Shown here: in pieces, positions 1 through 11,648 of the stretch
How positions within the stretch are numbered: position 1 is the stretch's first letter
How the letters are laid out: each line of letters starts with the position of its first letter
Source of the DNA: Seiridium cupressi
Taxonomy: Eukaryota; Ascomycota; Sordariomycetes; Amphisphaeriales; Sporocadaceae
NCBI GenBank assembly: GCA_036674765.1
Contig: JARVKI010000083.1
Span: 1 to 64,000, forward strand
DNA: 64,000 nt
Direction of reading: 5' to 3'
Translations under genes and position numbers: made by a program
The notes under the pieces: generated by a model
Database searches by the model: none
The model's input: only the letters and a program-made list of their open reading frames with translations
Told to the model about the DNA's origin: nothing

Positions 1-545
1 AATTATATAATTTAATAAAAGTCGTTAATAAATTTTTAATAAATTATTAAAAAAACGTTTATTTAATATTATAAATATTTAAATTATTAATATTTAAAAT
101 ATTTTTAATTTAAATTTTAATAATAATAAATAAAAATATAATATTTATTATTAAAATTTATACGTTTTTATTTTTAAAATTAAAATTAATTAAAAATATT
201 TTATAATTAATAAATTTATTAAATAGTTAATTAATAAATAATAATTTTTTATATTAATTATTAATAAATTTTATTTAATTATTTTTAAAAAACGTAATTA
301 ATAATTAAAAATATTTTTATTAAAATTATTTAAAATTATAAAATTATTATTATTTAAAATTATAAAATTATTATTATTTAAATTATTATTATTATTATTT
401 TAATTAAAAAAATTTAATTTAATTTATAATTAAAATCGTTATAAATATTTATTTTAATAAATAAATTTTAAAAACATTTTAAATTTTATATAATACTTTT
501 ATAATTATATAAATAATTAACTAGTTTATAAATAATTATATTTAT
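1..545. repeat. Extreme AT-rich block, probably saturated RIP product
   Basis: Bases 1-480 hold only 13 G or C residues (about 3%), and ten of those 13 lie in five CpG dinucleotides. The block stops abruptly near 545, where base composition becomes balanced. There is no open frame and no simple tandem unit; the text is an irregular mix of A and T runs. In filamentous ascomycetes, repeat-induced point mutation turns C into T in duplicated DNA, preferring CpA and largely sparing CpG; the pattern here fits its end point. It could be a dead transposon or the edge of an AT isochore; the block is cut by the window start. Calling it RIP is inference. Confidence 0.75.
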
Positions 546-3500
546 ATTACCGTCCTTTTTTATTTAAATGTATAACTTAAAAGCAGAATAATTTCTAGTT
601 GGAATCTAAACTATAACTTGTCCTCTAAAGTACCATTAAGAACCTGCAAGACAAGTTCATGCTGGCGGGTTGGTAACCCCGTCGGGGTATCGACACGGCC
701 ATGTAGAACCCAGATCCACCACTTGTCTCAACGGCAGACAAAGGGGCGTCTCTGTTCGCTGGGCCTTGCTAGCTCGTCGGCGGTAAGCAGTGAAATATGT
801 CACTGGTTTGACCTTACTCAAAAGAAATGCCCGGGCTTGCTGAGGTGATGTTCTAGAGCTTCGTGAGCGGCGCATTAGCGGGGAACACGTAATCGTGTTT
901 GGATGATGCGGTCAAGACATGATGTTACAGACTTTGCTTGGGAGCACGAGTCGATGGTTTCTGATGCGCCTGACAAAAGTCCATTCAAGATGGAAGTCCC
1001 GTGCTAAGGCCAAGGGGACGCTGCAAACGAGACATACTTGATTCATTCAGCATGACGTGTATTGACGTGCCATACCAAGAGAACAAGCAGGCTAACGCCT
1101 TGTGAAGATGTTTCAGTTACAGATCATCACAGCGAAACCGAGCTTCACCATACAACCAACTGGTCTGGATGGTGGGAGAATATAACTATAGTCTGATAAG
1201 AGCTTCATAGAGGCGTACGTGGGTGGCGCAGCTGTAAAATGCCTCCAGTCCACTTATCCATATTTCATATGATGACGAATAATGCTGACAACTTAGCTTT
1301 GACTGCCCCCGGTTTGTCTGATCCATCCAACGAATCTCGGCAATTATCAAACTACCCAAAGAGGCAAGATACCCCAGAGCAGCAAGCAGCTTATCGCGAA
1401 TCAACTTGTCGGGTACTTCTCCCAGTTGGCCGAGCGAGCCGAACCTTGGTGAGAGACCATCCAGGGATCTGGTTTTGTGTCAGCCCTAATGCACTTGTCT
1501 TGCATGTCACTTTTTTCCAACACAACGCCGTCCCCGCCAGTTGGGACGGGCGCCCGATCCATGACGCCACAACCGGCCATACATTCCACTTCCTCCTGTG
1601 TCTGACTCAGCTTTTCTCTCCCAATCCCAGACAAAAATGCCCCCAAGGGGCCTGGGCCTGGGCCCGGGCCCGGGCCCGGGATATCTATAGGAATGGATCG
1701 GATCGCATATGTCCCAGGTTCCTCCTCCAAGCATTACTCGAACCAGAAACAAAGAGCGGATATTAATTGATCGGTACCTTGGGGATCACATGACTCCTGG
1801 GGGATGCGAAACGCGTGTCGAAAAAGCCTCTGCTTACGTTCCTTCGCGAAGTTTTACCTGAGAACAAGAAGTGCAGAATTCCTACAACGGGTTGGCGCCC
1901 ACAGATAAGCGGGGGGTTGGAAGAGTCGAACCCAAAAAGTCATCATATTCGGCTAGTTATGTAGACAAACGTGGTCCTAGCCTCGTCTCTGCATTACTGC
2001 TGAGGCATAAATGAACCTTGTCTTTTCTGTCAGCCCATGTTCGCGAGCTCCGACACGCGAGTCAAGCTCCAATGGGAGAATACGGGGTGGACTTACATAA
2101 TAGCCTTCTAAACTGTCAGTGTCTTGCCTGACGTAACGTGCTAGCCATGAGACATGCTTTCACGGTACAGGGCGTCGGGTCCAGATGTGGCGTCTGCGTT
2201 GCCAAGTTATCAGTAGTGAACCATGATACTGGAGCTGACGTCCGAGCTCCAGGTTTCTTGTCTGTGGTAACACCGTGCAAGAAATAAGCAGATACCAAGT
2301 GGCGGAAGCTTGTTTTCGAGTCGGGTAAGGCTACTGTTAGGTGGAATGCTGCGCGGCTGCAGGCCAGGCCCGGCCAAGTCTTTGGATGGCGATTCTGGGC
2401 AGCTTGCTCTGCATCTCCTCGTTCACTGATAGCGCCGGTGCTCGAGGTGACTGTATTCGTTGGCTGGTATCTTACTGGCCAATAGTGAGAAGCGCTAGAG
2501 ACCAAGCCTGCGAGATATCAAATGGTTCTATCAGCCCTCACGCGGCGTATACAGCCTTCCGGAGAGAGGAAAAGTGTCAATTCGAATTACAAGTTCAATA
2601 GAGTCAAGCTAGCTCAAGTCGCAGCAACAACCAATTGCCTCCGCAAAGCAAGTAAAGGACATCCCACTGACAGAAATGATGTGTTTGTCCCGGATCCACG
2701 ATATGCAAATTCCCTAAACCCCTGTTTGAAGTCCATCCCTTGCCCTAGAAAGCCCCTGCGGAAAGGGGTCCAATCAGATGCCGTCTCCTTTCGCTCACTC
2801 AATGAGGTTAAAAGAGTGACCTGATCTTTCTCAGATAGTCCAATGTCGCGAAAAGAAAATGTAACCTGCTGAAACGACGAATACCACCCGAAGACACAGA
2901 CAAGAGAAAGAAACTCCTCCTATGCTGCCATGATGCGCACCGCGGTATCTTTATCCAGCCCATGCCAATACAAAATGCAAGATAAGGTGTACCAAAGTAC
3001 AAGAAATAGGGGCAACCACCGGCAGCGCATCCCACAAATCGTTCTTGAACTGCAATTCTACCAACACACTGGCACCCCACGTAGGCTACGTTCGACACAT
3101 GGCCGTCGGAAAGCGAGTCTCCGCTCCGATGCTCAAAGTGGACAAAACCATGCCACATATCTGGTTTGTGGTAAAGTCTACCTGCATTGCCGTAGAATTG
3201 CCTGGACATATGGATGTCGGTCATTCCAGCCATTAAAAATTATTCGTGTGTGTGTAGCTTGCAGCTCTATAGCAGCGGTGGCCACTAGCGACCACCAGAG
3301 GTCGACGTATTCGAGATTGAGGAGGAGCCTTGGTGCCGACAAGCGAGCGCTGACCTGTGCCGGGTAACAGTGCCCAAGAAGCAAAGGTGGAAAAAGGAAA
3401 AGAAAAAATTGAAACAAAAGCAGAGAAATCCATGGTATCGATGCGTATATGCAATGATGACGAAACTCGATTCGTTTCCGAAATAAAATGTGCAAGGAAA

Positions 3501-3829
3501 GTCGGCAGGGCCGCATCTTGACCATTGGATAGAACGAAACGGTCAAAGTCGGTGTTCGGTGAATGATCCTTTGTATGAGATGATCATCCACGCAAAGTAA
3601 GGTCCTCATCCTCCAACTCCTCTATGTTTCTGTTACCAACACCGGCGATGCATGTGAACAGCCGCTGCCATCAGTGGCAGATCCTTGCCGTTCTTATCGT
3701 TGTCGTTGTTCAGAGGTGAATTGTTCCATCCACAAGAATCTTTCAAGACCCGGGCAATACCACGTTCAAGAAGTTTTCGGATTTCCTATACGATCGAGCC
3801 TCTCAGAAGGCCCCAGGCATTTGACTAGA
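546..3829. other. Intergenic, no supportable gene
   Basis: Balanced-composition sequence between the AT block and the rsc7 stop codon. Open frames are short, overlap on both strands, and their translations show no recognisable domain, signal peptide or splice pattern. The only clear structure is a GGGCCT/GGGCCC array at 1646-1680. The last few hundred bases are presumably the 3' untranslated region of rsc7. Confidence 0.5.
1646..1680. repeat. GGGCCT/GGGCCC hexamer array
   Basis: About five copies of a hexamer that passes from GGGCCT to GGGCCC. The GGGCCC copies are self-complementary, so the stretch could fold on itself. It lies in no supportable gene. Confidence 0.7.
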
Positions 3830-6377
3830 TCATTGGGGTTGGTTTGCCCACCAATTTCCAGCTGCTGGGGTCTGCTGGTTGGACCAGCCTTGAGTAACGG
3901 CAGGCGAGCCAGCTGGGTTTTGAGGCATGAATTGCCTAGGCGTTTGTTCCGGGGGATACATTTGGCCGGGATTGCCGTAGCTGCTCATGCCGGGCATTCC
4001 GGGGTACTGCATCGCGCCTTGCTGCATCTGCTGAGTGCCTGACGGATGGCGCAGTTGGGGTGCAGGTGACTGTTGAGGATGCGGTGACTGCTGTGGTTGT
4101 GTAGTGTAACCAGGATAGTGCTGGGGTGTTTGAGGGGTCTGTGGATGGTTCCACATGGGATTCTGACCATAATTGTATGTTTGAGCACCTGGAGCGAGGC
4201 TACCCGCAGGGCCTGACAAACTCGGTGGCCGGTTCTGCTTCTGGGATGGAGCTTGAGGCATGCCTCTCATTGGAGCCTGGCTGATTGGTTGCTGAGAATG
4301 AATTGATTGAGAGTAAGGAGGGGCCGTCATCATCATCTGAGGACTCTGGTTGGGAACCAAGGACGGCTGCTGGATGTTCGCGGGAGCAGCATGCGGCGAC
4401 TGGCCCGCTCTTGTCGTCGGAAGCGACGAGTCGCCACCTACGGCCGGAGCAGAGGGCTGCTCGTGAGGTCTCCGCCACATGTTTTGCATGTAATCGTTCC
4501 GCACCTCGCGACCCGAGTTGATCGACCGGTTGAACTCGGCAGCGTGGTGAGCCTGGGCATGGATCTCAGACAAGGGACTTGGTTGAGTCCTGTCCTGATA
4601 GGCAGGACCGGTAATTTCCTGGCGGGGACCACCTTTGATAAAGTTATAGTCTGGCCGGCGATCGTTCAAATCTGTTGATGGAGCGGTTATCATGGGCATT
4701 CTCAACGAGTTTCCTGGTGGCGCTCCTATCATACCTGGTTGGACTAGCTGTGGCTGCGGCGGAGCACCAAACTGGCCTGGAGTATTCGCATAGACAATTT
4801 CGCCATGGGGACCGCCTACTAGAGGAGGGGGGTTGTTGGCAGCAGCGGCCGCTGCGGCTTCTTCACGGGCCTTGGATGCACCAGGTCTCTTCTCGCCGGC
4901 CAAATCTGCCTCGGTAAAGCCCTGTTTACGGGCCTTGCCCTCCCAGTAATCATCCCGTACTCTGCGACCGTTGACAATGACTCTGCTGCCGAACTGTCGG
5001 AACATAGATCGCGCGGTCACAATGGCAATTTGTCGCGATCGGTACGAAAACGGTAATATCTCCTGGGCCACTAGATCGTCCTTCTCTACTTGGTTGGCGA
5101 TGATCTTAAAGAGCGACCTATTCTTGTTAAACAGGAGGTACGAATCTCTGTATCCCAACACCCTTGCGCATTCCGTGGCCAGCATAAAGAGCTTGTCGCC
5201 TCTGTTGGGCACCAAGAAGGTTCGACACCTGTACTCGCGGTTTCCAGTAAGTTGTCCATTTCCCATGACCTTCTTTTCACCGGCTTCGTCGGTTTCGCGT
5301 GGTAGATACTCGTCTCCGCCTGGCCCGAGTTGATCTGTGGTGTGATCACGTACGGTAGGTAGTGCCTTCAGAGTCGTTTTAGTAGGTGTCGTCTTCGGCG
5401 GCGGCGAAGTCTGAGGCGCCTGAGCAGGTGTGTAGGCCCCTTGCGCCGGTAAGGGAACGTTCTGCGTCTGCGGCGTGTGCGGTGGTAACGTGGGTGGTTG
5501 TGCCATGGTGGGCATGTTCGAACCCATGTGAGGCGACTGTCGCGATTGATCCATCATGCCTCCGGAGGGGCGAGGTTTCATGGTTGGCCGTCCTCGTTTC
5601 CTGGGATTATCACCTGTGTCGCGAGTCGAGATTAGCGCATGTCCTGTCGCGCGATTGATGTTGGGCCCTGTGCACACAGACGCTGTGGAGCATTGCCTGT
5701 GGTTGTGCAACCTGAAGCTTATCCACGGTGTCGGAGCACTACGGAGCGCGACGCGACGAAGCTAACATGCGGCTGCACGCTACACAGGTGCACATAGCGA
5801 CTCAAATAGGACTTACCATCGTCTCCCGGTGTACCCGACGACTGGACTTCTTGATATTCAGGCGACCGGCTGCGCTTGAGTCCTCGTGCGTTCGCGTTTA
5901 GCAGTTCTGTGCGGTTGGACGCGACGTCAGTATCGTGAAAAAACAACAGTCAGCGCATCACGGCGCATCTCATCATGCAGCCACAGACGATCGAGGCCGC
6001 GATCCTCTAGGAGATGCAGCTGCCATAGCGGCAAGAATGAATCACTAGGTGAACCATTGGTTTCTCTGTGAATCATCGCCGGCGATATAGGGCGGCGGGT
6101 GAACTCGCAACGATGACGCCGACATTTATCATGGCGACGGCATCACGGTAAGTCACAGAACGAACTATGCGCAGCGCCGGCGAGGCGCAAAGCATACGGC
6201 CGGGGGGTCCCACTTGGGACCACGGAGGCGACTCGCTGTCTGGCCGCAGGAAAGGTCGCGAATTAAAAAAAAAAAAAAGTCGAAGGGCAACTTACCAGAG
6301 TTGAGAGCGGCAGGGTTGATTGTCGCTGGATTAATGGTCGCACCCTCAGCGCCGTTTGGCTGGGTGGAATGATACAT
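3830..6377 (-). CDS. rsc7: RSC chromatin-remodelling complex subunit RSC7/Npl6
   Basis: Three-exon model, 651 aa: exons 6377-6296, 5906-5817 and 5613-3830 (stop included). Donors GTAAG (6295) and GTAAGT (5816) and acceptors CACAG join in frame. Residues 62-67 (RKRGRP) form an AT-hook-like patch. Residues about 182-290 are the conserved CRC_subunit (RSC7/SWP82) core, with key pieces CRTFLVPNRGDKLFMLATE, GYRDSYLLFNKNRSLFKI and FGSRVIVNGRRVRDDYWE. The remainder is Ala/Pro/Gln-rich and probably disordered. In yeast, Npl6/Rsc7 belongs to the RSC remodeller and its paralogue Swp82 to SWI/SNF; filamentous fungi carry one such gene, so membership of either complex is possible. The ATG at 6377 gives the family-like N-terminus MYHSTQPNG. 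Family assignment is sure; the first two exons rest on splice signals and phase. Confidence 0.92.
6265..6278. repeat. 14-nt A run in rsc7 intron 1
   Basis: Uninterrupted A run on the + strand (T run on the sense strand of rsc7) about 17 nt inside the first intron of rsc7 (6295-5907, 389 nt). It is downstream of the donor, so it is not the polypyrimidine tract of the acceptor. Confidence 0.8.
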
Positions 6378-6749
6378 TCGGGGCGGAGGCGAGGCGACGA
6401 TGGCCAGCGTCAACTCCTGTCCTGTCCTGACCTGTGGTTGTGAACGTGGAGAAGCGTGATGGTGCCTGCAGAACGACGTGTCTTGATATAGTTGGAGCAC
6501 TAGATTAGGAGACGTTGAATGACGCGCTTCAAAACAGAGGCGAGGTTGATCTTGCCGGCTTTGAAGGGAAGAACTGCAGGATTATTCTGCATATGGTTGG
6601 TTAAGATGGCGTGAGTCTCCAAGGCTGAGTTTGGCTGAGTTTGGCTTCGTGGAGGGGAGGGGGTCGAATAATAATAGGGAAAGGCCCCGAGGAAATCTAG
6701 CTAAGGTAATGGAGCCTAGGTATTGGGGTTGCGTTTGCGATAGCTGGAG

Positions 6750-6753
<4 letters not shown>

Positions 6754-6784
<31 letters not shown>

Positions 6785-6789
6785 TCTCT
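6754..6789. repeat. (CT)n microsatellite upstream of rsc7
   Basis: About 14 CT units followed by CCTCTCTCTG, roughly 380 bp upstream of the rsc7 start codon. On the rsc7 sense strand it reads as GA repeats. It may lie in the promoter or 5' untranslated region; a regulatory role is not shown by the sequence. Confidence 0.85.
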
Positions 6790-7456
6790 GGGTCTGCGAC
6801 GTATGTGACCTTTTTTCTTGTCTGTTGCGTCTTGCGGGATCCGGGGTAGTTAAGTTGTTTAGTTAGTCTCTCTCTGTTTCGCCGCCACCGCAGTTGCGTC
6901 TTCTTATCAAAACCAGACAGCAGGGTGTGTGAGTGTCTGTCCTGGCAGTTCCCAGTCTTTGCAAATTGTCGGCCACTCGCGCATGTAGTTTGCCCGCGCA
7001 GCAAGTATTTTTGTCAATCAGTCGCGAGTCCAAGAGTGGGATGAGTCCCTCTTCTTTGTGAGACAATGCACGCCGACGAGAGGCGGGACCGAGGATTGGT
7101 GGGATTCGGCCAGGCTGGGCTCGAGTAGAGGAAATATGTCGAGACTCGCCCGCGATATGACTGGCCAGAGCCGAGACGAGGCAAAGCAGTTCGAGTATGT
7201 ACTAGCAGTTCTGCACCGAAGCGCACTAAGCAGGGCCAAGCTGCGAGTTAGATCCGGGGTGTGCCAGGCAAGAGCCGGCCGCGGATTGCAGCAGACAAAA
7301 ACAGAACGTCGACTTTAACTGGATCAGAAGCCCAGAAAGTCGAGGGAATGTGAGTGAGGGATGTGCGACGACAGGTTTGTAGTGGGTGGGTGGATGGATC
7401 GACGGGTAGACCAAGGTGATGGGGGCAGCCTGCCGAAAAGCTACCGCGCAAGGTTA

Positions 7457-7481
7457 TGGATGGGATGGATGGGATGGATGG
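7457..7481. repeat. GGATGGGAT short tandem repeat
   Basis: Imperfect tandem copies of GGATGGGAT, visible by eye. No gene association. Confidence 0.65.
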
Positions 7482-9030
7482 TATGTATGCTACTACCTAT
7501 CGTCGACAGCCGCTGCTGTCTGTCAAGAGTATGCAAAGAAATACAGTCCAGTGGGCTAGTTAGCTTGGATCACAGCCGGACCGATGGGTAATTGTCTGTC
7601 TCTGCGCTGCTCGGGCTAGTCGAGATGTCCAGTGAAATATGCAAGCTGCCTTGGTTCTTGGGACGAGGTAGGTCCGTTTGGGAATGGCCCCTCCGCGAGT
7701 CTGAACTGCGCCGATTGTGTGATATATGCTTGCCGGATTGCTACGGAGACATTGAATCGAGCGCGATGCAGGCGTATCTGGCAAAGCTCTGCACGGTGCG
7801 TCTCTTGCGTCGCGCTTGTGTCAAGCGAGCGCAACTCAGACTCTGATATGCACTGCGATATGTGAGGACGGAGTAGGGCACCGCAGCGAGAGTCGAGAGT
7901 GACAAGAGAGGTAGCCGTTATCTGGACGAAGACGCCCCGCAACCAGGGATGCTGGATGATGATGATGAGAAGAGGGACAGTCGGAAAACGCGCTGAGTGG
8001 GTGGATTGGGGAGCGCAGAGCGATGCGACGAGGGAATCAACGCCCGCCGCCGAGAAGGCCGCCTGCTGGGGCCAAGGGATCTTGGACCGGGGGGTGCGAA
8101 AGCCCAAACGTAACCTGAGGTACTTGACCAGCAGGGGTCAGCGGCGCGACAAGAGTCAGGAAGCGCAGGGGGACCTCGGGAACAGCAGCTGCAGCGGTAC
8201 GGGCAGTCAGCATATTCCCAGTAGGACTGGCGAGCAAGAGTCGGGTTGAGTAATCCTCAGGCTCAGGCTCCTGTGAACGAAACTGCGGTTGCTGCCGCGC
8301 AAGAAAACCGGTCAAAGCGACAGTAGTGGCGAGGGAAGAGGAAAAAATAAAGACTATTGATTATTGGACTCCAATACTGTCAGGATGAGAAGATCCCGCG
8401 ACGGCGATCGACGAACACCCACTAGGTGGCTTTCTGACCTGCGACTAGCCCAGTACCGGGCTCGCGTCGAGGCTGGATGGCAACGAGGTACCTGCTCGCA
8501 GGTATCATGACGATGACTAGGGCTGACGCCTGGGGTTAGATAGACCATGGACCCCCGCCAGTTTGGCAGGATTCGTTGGATGTCGGCCTGAGGGTCGAGG
8601 GGTATCCCTCAATGCCATTAGTCAGGGAGCAGACCAGAGGTATCAGCCGATGCAACAGTACTTCGTGGCAACGATGCACATCGCAAAGTAATATCCCACC
8701 GCGAGTATGGGCCCCGGCCGAGATACATGGCCAGTATTGCGGCGGCAGCCCGAGCTTGCCGAGTACCATACTACGGCGGGTACATCCATATACTGCTACG
8801 GATATATGTAATCGCAGCGCACCGGCCGAATATAGCAGCACGCGCTAGTCTGCATCAGGTAGGAGGCCGATCAGACGATGCAGCTGAAAGCTTAAGGAAA
8901 TGACTGATCATTGCGCCGCCGTGGTAGTGCTCACCAGCCCATATGATATGTATGCACGCCGCGCTTAGGTTCCCTGGAATTGGGCCATGCTCACGTCTGA
9001 AGACTGACGATATTCGCAGTGTCACGGCGT

Positions 9031-9060
9031 CCCAGACCCAGACCCAGACCCAGACCCAGA
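9031..9060. repeat. (CCCAGA)5 microsatellite
   Basis: Five exact CCCAGA hexamers, with a sixth degenerate CAGAGA unit following. It is in noncoding sequence. Confidence 0.85.
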
Positions 9061-11625
9061 CAGAGAACGGACGTTTCTTGGCCCGGCCGTGCATTTTTTA
9101 AACTGATGGTCTTTGCGCTCGGCAGAGTGGAGCGCGGGAAGGAAATGGTGATCCCTGGACTATCGGCTAAGACCCGTTCTATCCAGACCTCCGAGATGAC
9201 TTTGGAGTCTTCTATACTCGAAGCATATGACAATCGCCTCGCACAATGCTCGTCGATGCTGCTCCGCCTGACTGGCTTTCGTGTCAGACCCTGCACTGCC
9301 AAATGTTTCAACTCGCCGCTGTGACGCGATTTGGCTGCAATTGGAATGAGGCATGTGGGATGATCTGCATCGGGGATACCAGAAACTGCCAATGTCCTGT
9401 CCCCTTCCCTACGCATTTATGTTGGGAGGGCCCCTCTACAACCTGCACCGGCAGGACTTACCCGTGATGATTTTGGACATTTTTTTTTTCAAATCATTAC
9501 GCGAGCTCTGGTCGTATTCTCCTAGTTTCCAATGTGTGAAGATCAAATGGTGGAGTCAACGCTTCGAAACGATGCGGCCTTGTGGTACGCGATGGGCTGC
9601 AGAGAGGCTCTGAATAAATACGACAAGTGTCTCAGTCGAAGAGTTTGGGGTGCATATTACTTTCAAGTACGGGGTGATGCATCGCCATGGCTACGATAGG
9701 AATAACGTAGTTCAAACATACGCTATAAACCTGGAAGAGTTGCATGCCAGCCTCCAACATATGAGGTTGACGCCCCATATTTGAAATCAGGCAAACTCGC
9801 CTAATGACAAAGAGCCACCGACGATCTCGAAAGGGTTCTTGATCAAATACGTAAGTTGATGAACGGTTGGATGCAATATCTAACGCGGGCAATGAACATA
9901 GCAAGCGGCGCAGGTCAATCTACCGCCCGCGTCAAGACATAGCATCCAAGCAAGCCATTGTGGTCGCTTTCCTTGCTGGATAGGTTTTTATTATTCCGGG
10001 TTACACTTTTGTTCTCCCTTATAGTGTGGTTTCTAATAGTGATATGTTCTAAACGAGGAATTGATTCATCTTAGCCAGTCGGTGCTTTGTGCCTTTGTCC
10101 TCGAGGCTGGATGCGACCTATCCGTCATACGAGTTTGTACAACACTAGATGGCTGCCTTCCCGTATACATCGTGGTCATTCCACAAGAAAGAAGTATCTT
10201 GATAGTTGCGCGCGAGGTAGGCCCGGCGGAGTTGATTGATAATCCAGGGCACCTGATCATCCTAACAGCACAAGGAGATCGAACCAGTATTCGGTACCAT
10301 AATGCAGTAGCAAACAACGATGTAGATCTCATAGAAGTATGTAGGCTAACGCTCGATCATATCTCTGAAAGTTCCGTATGACATGCAGAAAATGCTCATT
10401 TGTGAGATAGCTAACAGCCCTTCACATGCTCACCAGACACTCAATAACTGGAAGTAAACATGATGGATTGTTTACACGAATCGGCTAGCTGAAGCCCGGA
10501 TGCCTAACTCTTCCCGGTCGACCGGTGTACTTGTCCTTGTTTTCCTTTACTTTTGGGGTCTTCTGCAGCAGTAACGTTAGGACCGAAAGCAGGAATCAGT
10601 GCCACAGAACCGGGAAACATCCAAGATCCTGGAACAAAACAAAACATGGAATGTGACGAGATTTGTCTATTGCTGGATAATAATTTAATTCACTGCAAGT
10701 CGGCGTCTTCAAGCCCGGCAATGTGGTAGTGGGAATCCCCGGAGGGTCAGATATAAGTCTATGAAATGCCATAAACGGCATGTATCACTGACTAAAGCGG
10801 TTAGGTCACACAGGTCTAATATTGCCCACTGCCCCATGCAAGATGCTGCAGCCCGAGCCTAGTGCCACGCATTGGTCGAGCTGCAGAAGCGCCTCTTTGA
10901 TACAGCGACGGGCCCTTGCTAAATGTTGACTCTGAGCACGAGCTCACAAGTTTATCTTGGTAGCTATTCATGGTTCGTCCATGATGGCTTCGTTGCTCTG
11001 ACATACTTAAAATGGTCCTGCCTATTTCGACCCTGGGAGCCTGGTCGCCACGGATCTAGCCATGGACAGTCACATACGCGTACGCGATTGCCGAAGCGCC
11101 ATGCTGCTGTAAGATGTGTGGAGCACTGTGATGATCCGAAGACTTATAATCACCTATCATTGATACCCTTGGCACCGAGAACTTTGCCCTCGAGCCTAGG
11201 CTATGTATGTTTCACTAGGCCGGGGTGAATTCCTGATGAAGATGACCAGTTTGTGTTTTCAAGCGTCATTATACGTCAAGACCAATCAAGGGGGGCAAGT
11301 TTCCCCTCGCGCAAATGACTGCCTTTGAAAAGAGAGAGATGTTCAAACAGGGCGTGATTGGCCGAGCCTTTCTAATCCCTGGCCTCAGTCATATACGAAT
11401 AAGCGCCACAGCTGAAAAAGGCCGTGTTCGATCGCACCAGGTGGGATAGATGTGTACCCATAGGACCAAGATACGGCGCCCCCAGATCCAGTCATGGAGC
11501 TGTAAAATTGAGTTCACGACGGAAACCAGAAGGATTAGCCTGATGTTTGGCCTCTTTACGCTGGCACTAGGACTAGTTTGCTGCGAGGCTGCCGCGGTAT
11601 TCGATGTCGAAGAAGGGAGCCAGGC

Positions 11626-11648
11626 GAGCAAGCAAGCAAGCAGCAAGT
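11626..11648. repeat. (GCAA)n short tandem repeat
   Basis: Run of about five GCAA units, the last one interrupted. No gene association. Confidence 0.65.

Noticed and set aside
1239..1766. 175-codon plus-strand frame
   Set aside because: Overlaps two minus-strand frames of similar quality, runs through the GGGCCC array as Ala-Arg-Trp repeats, and has no domain or splice context.
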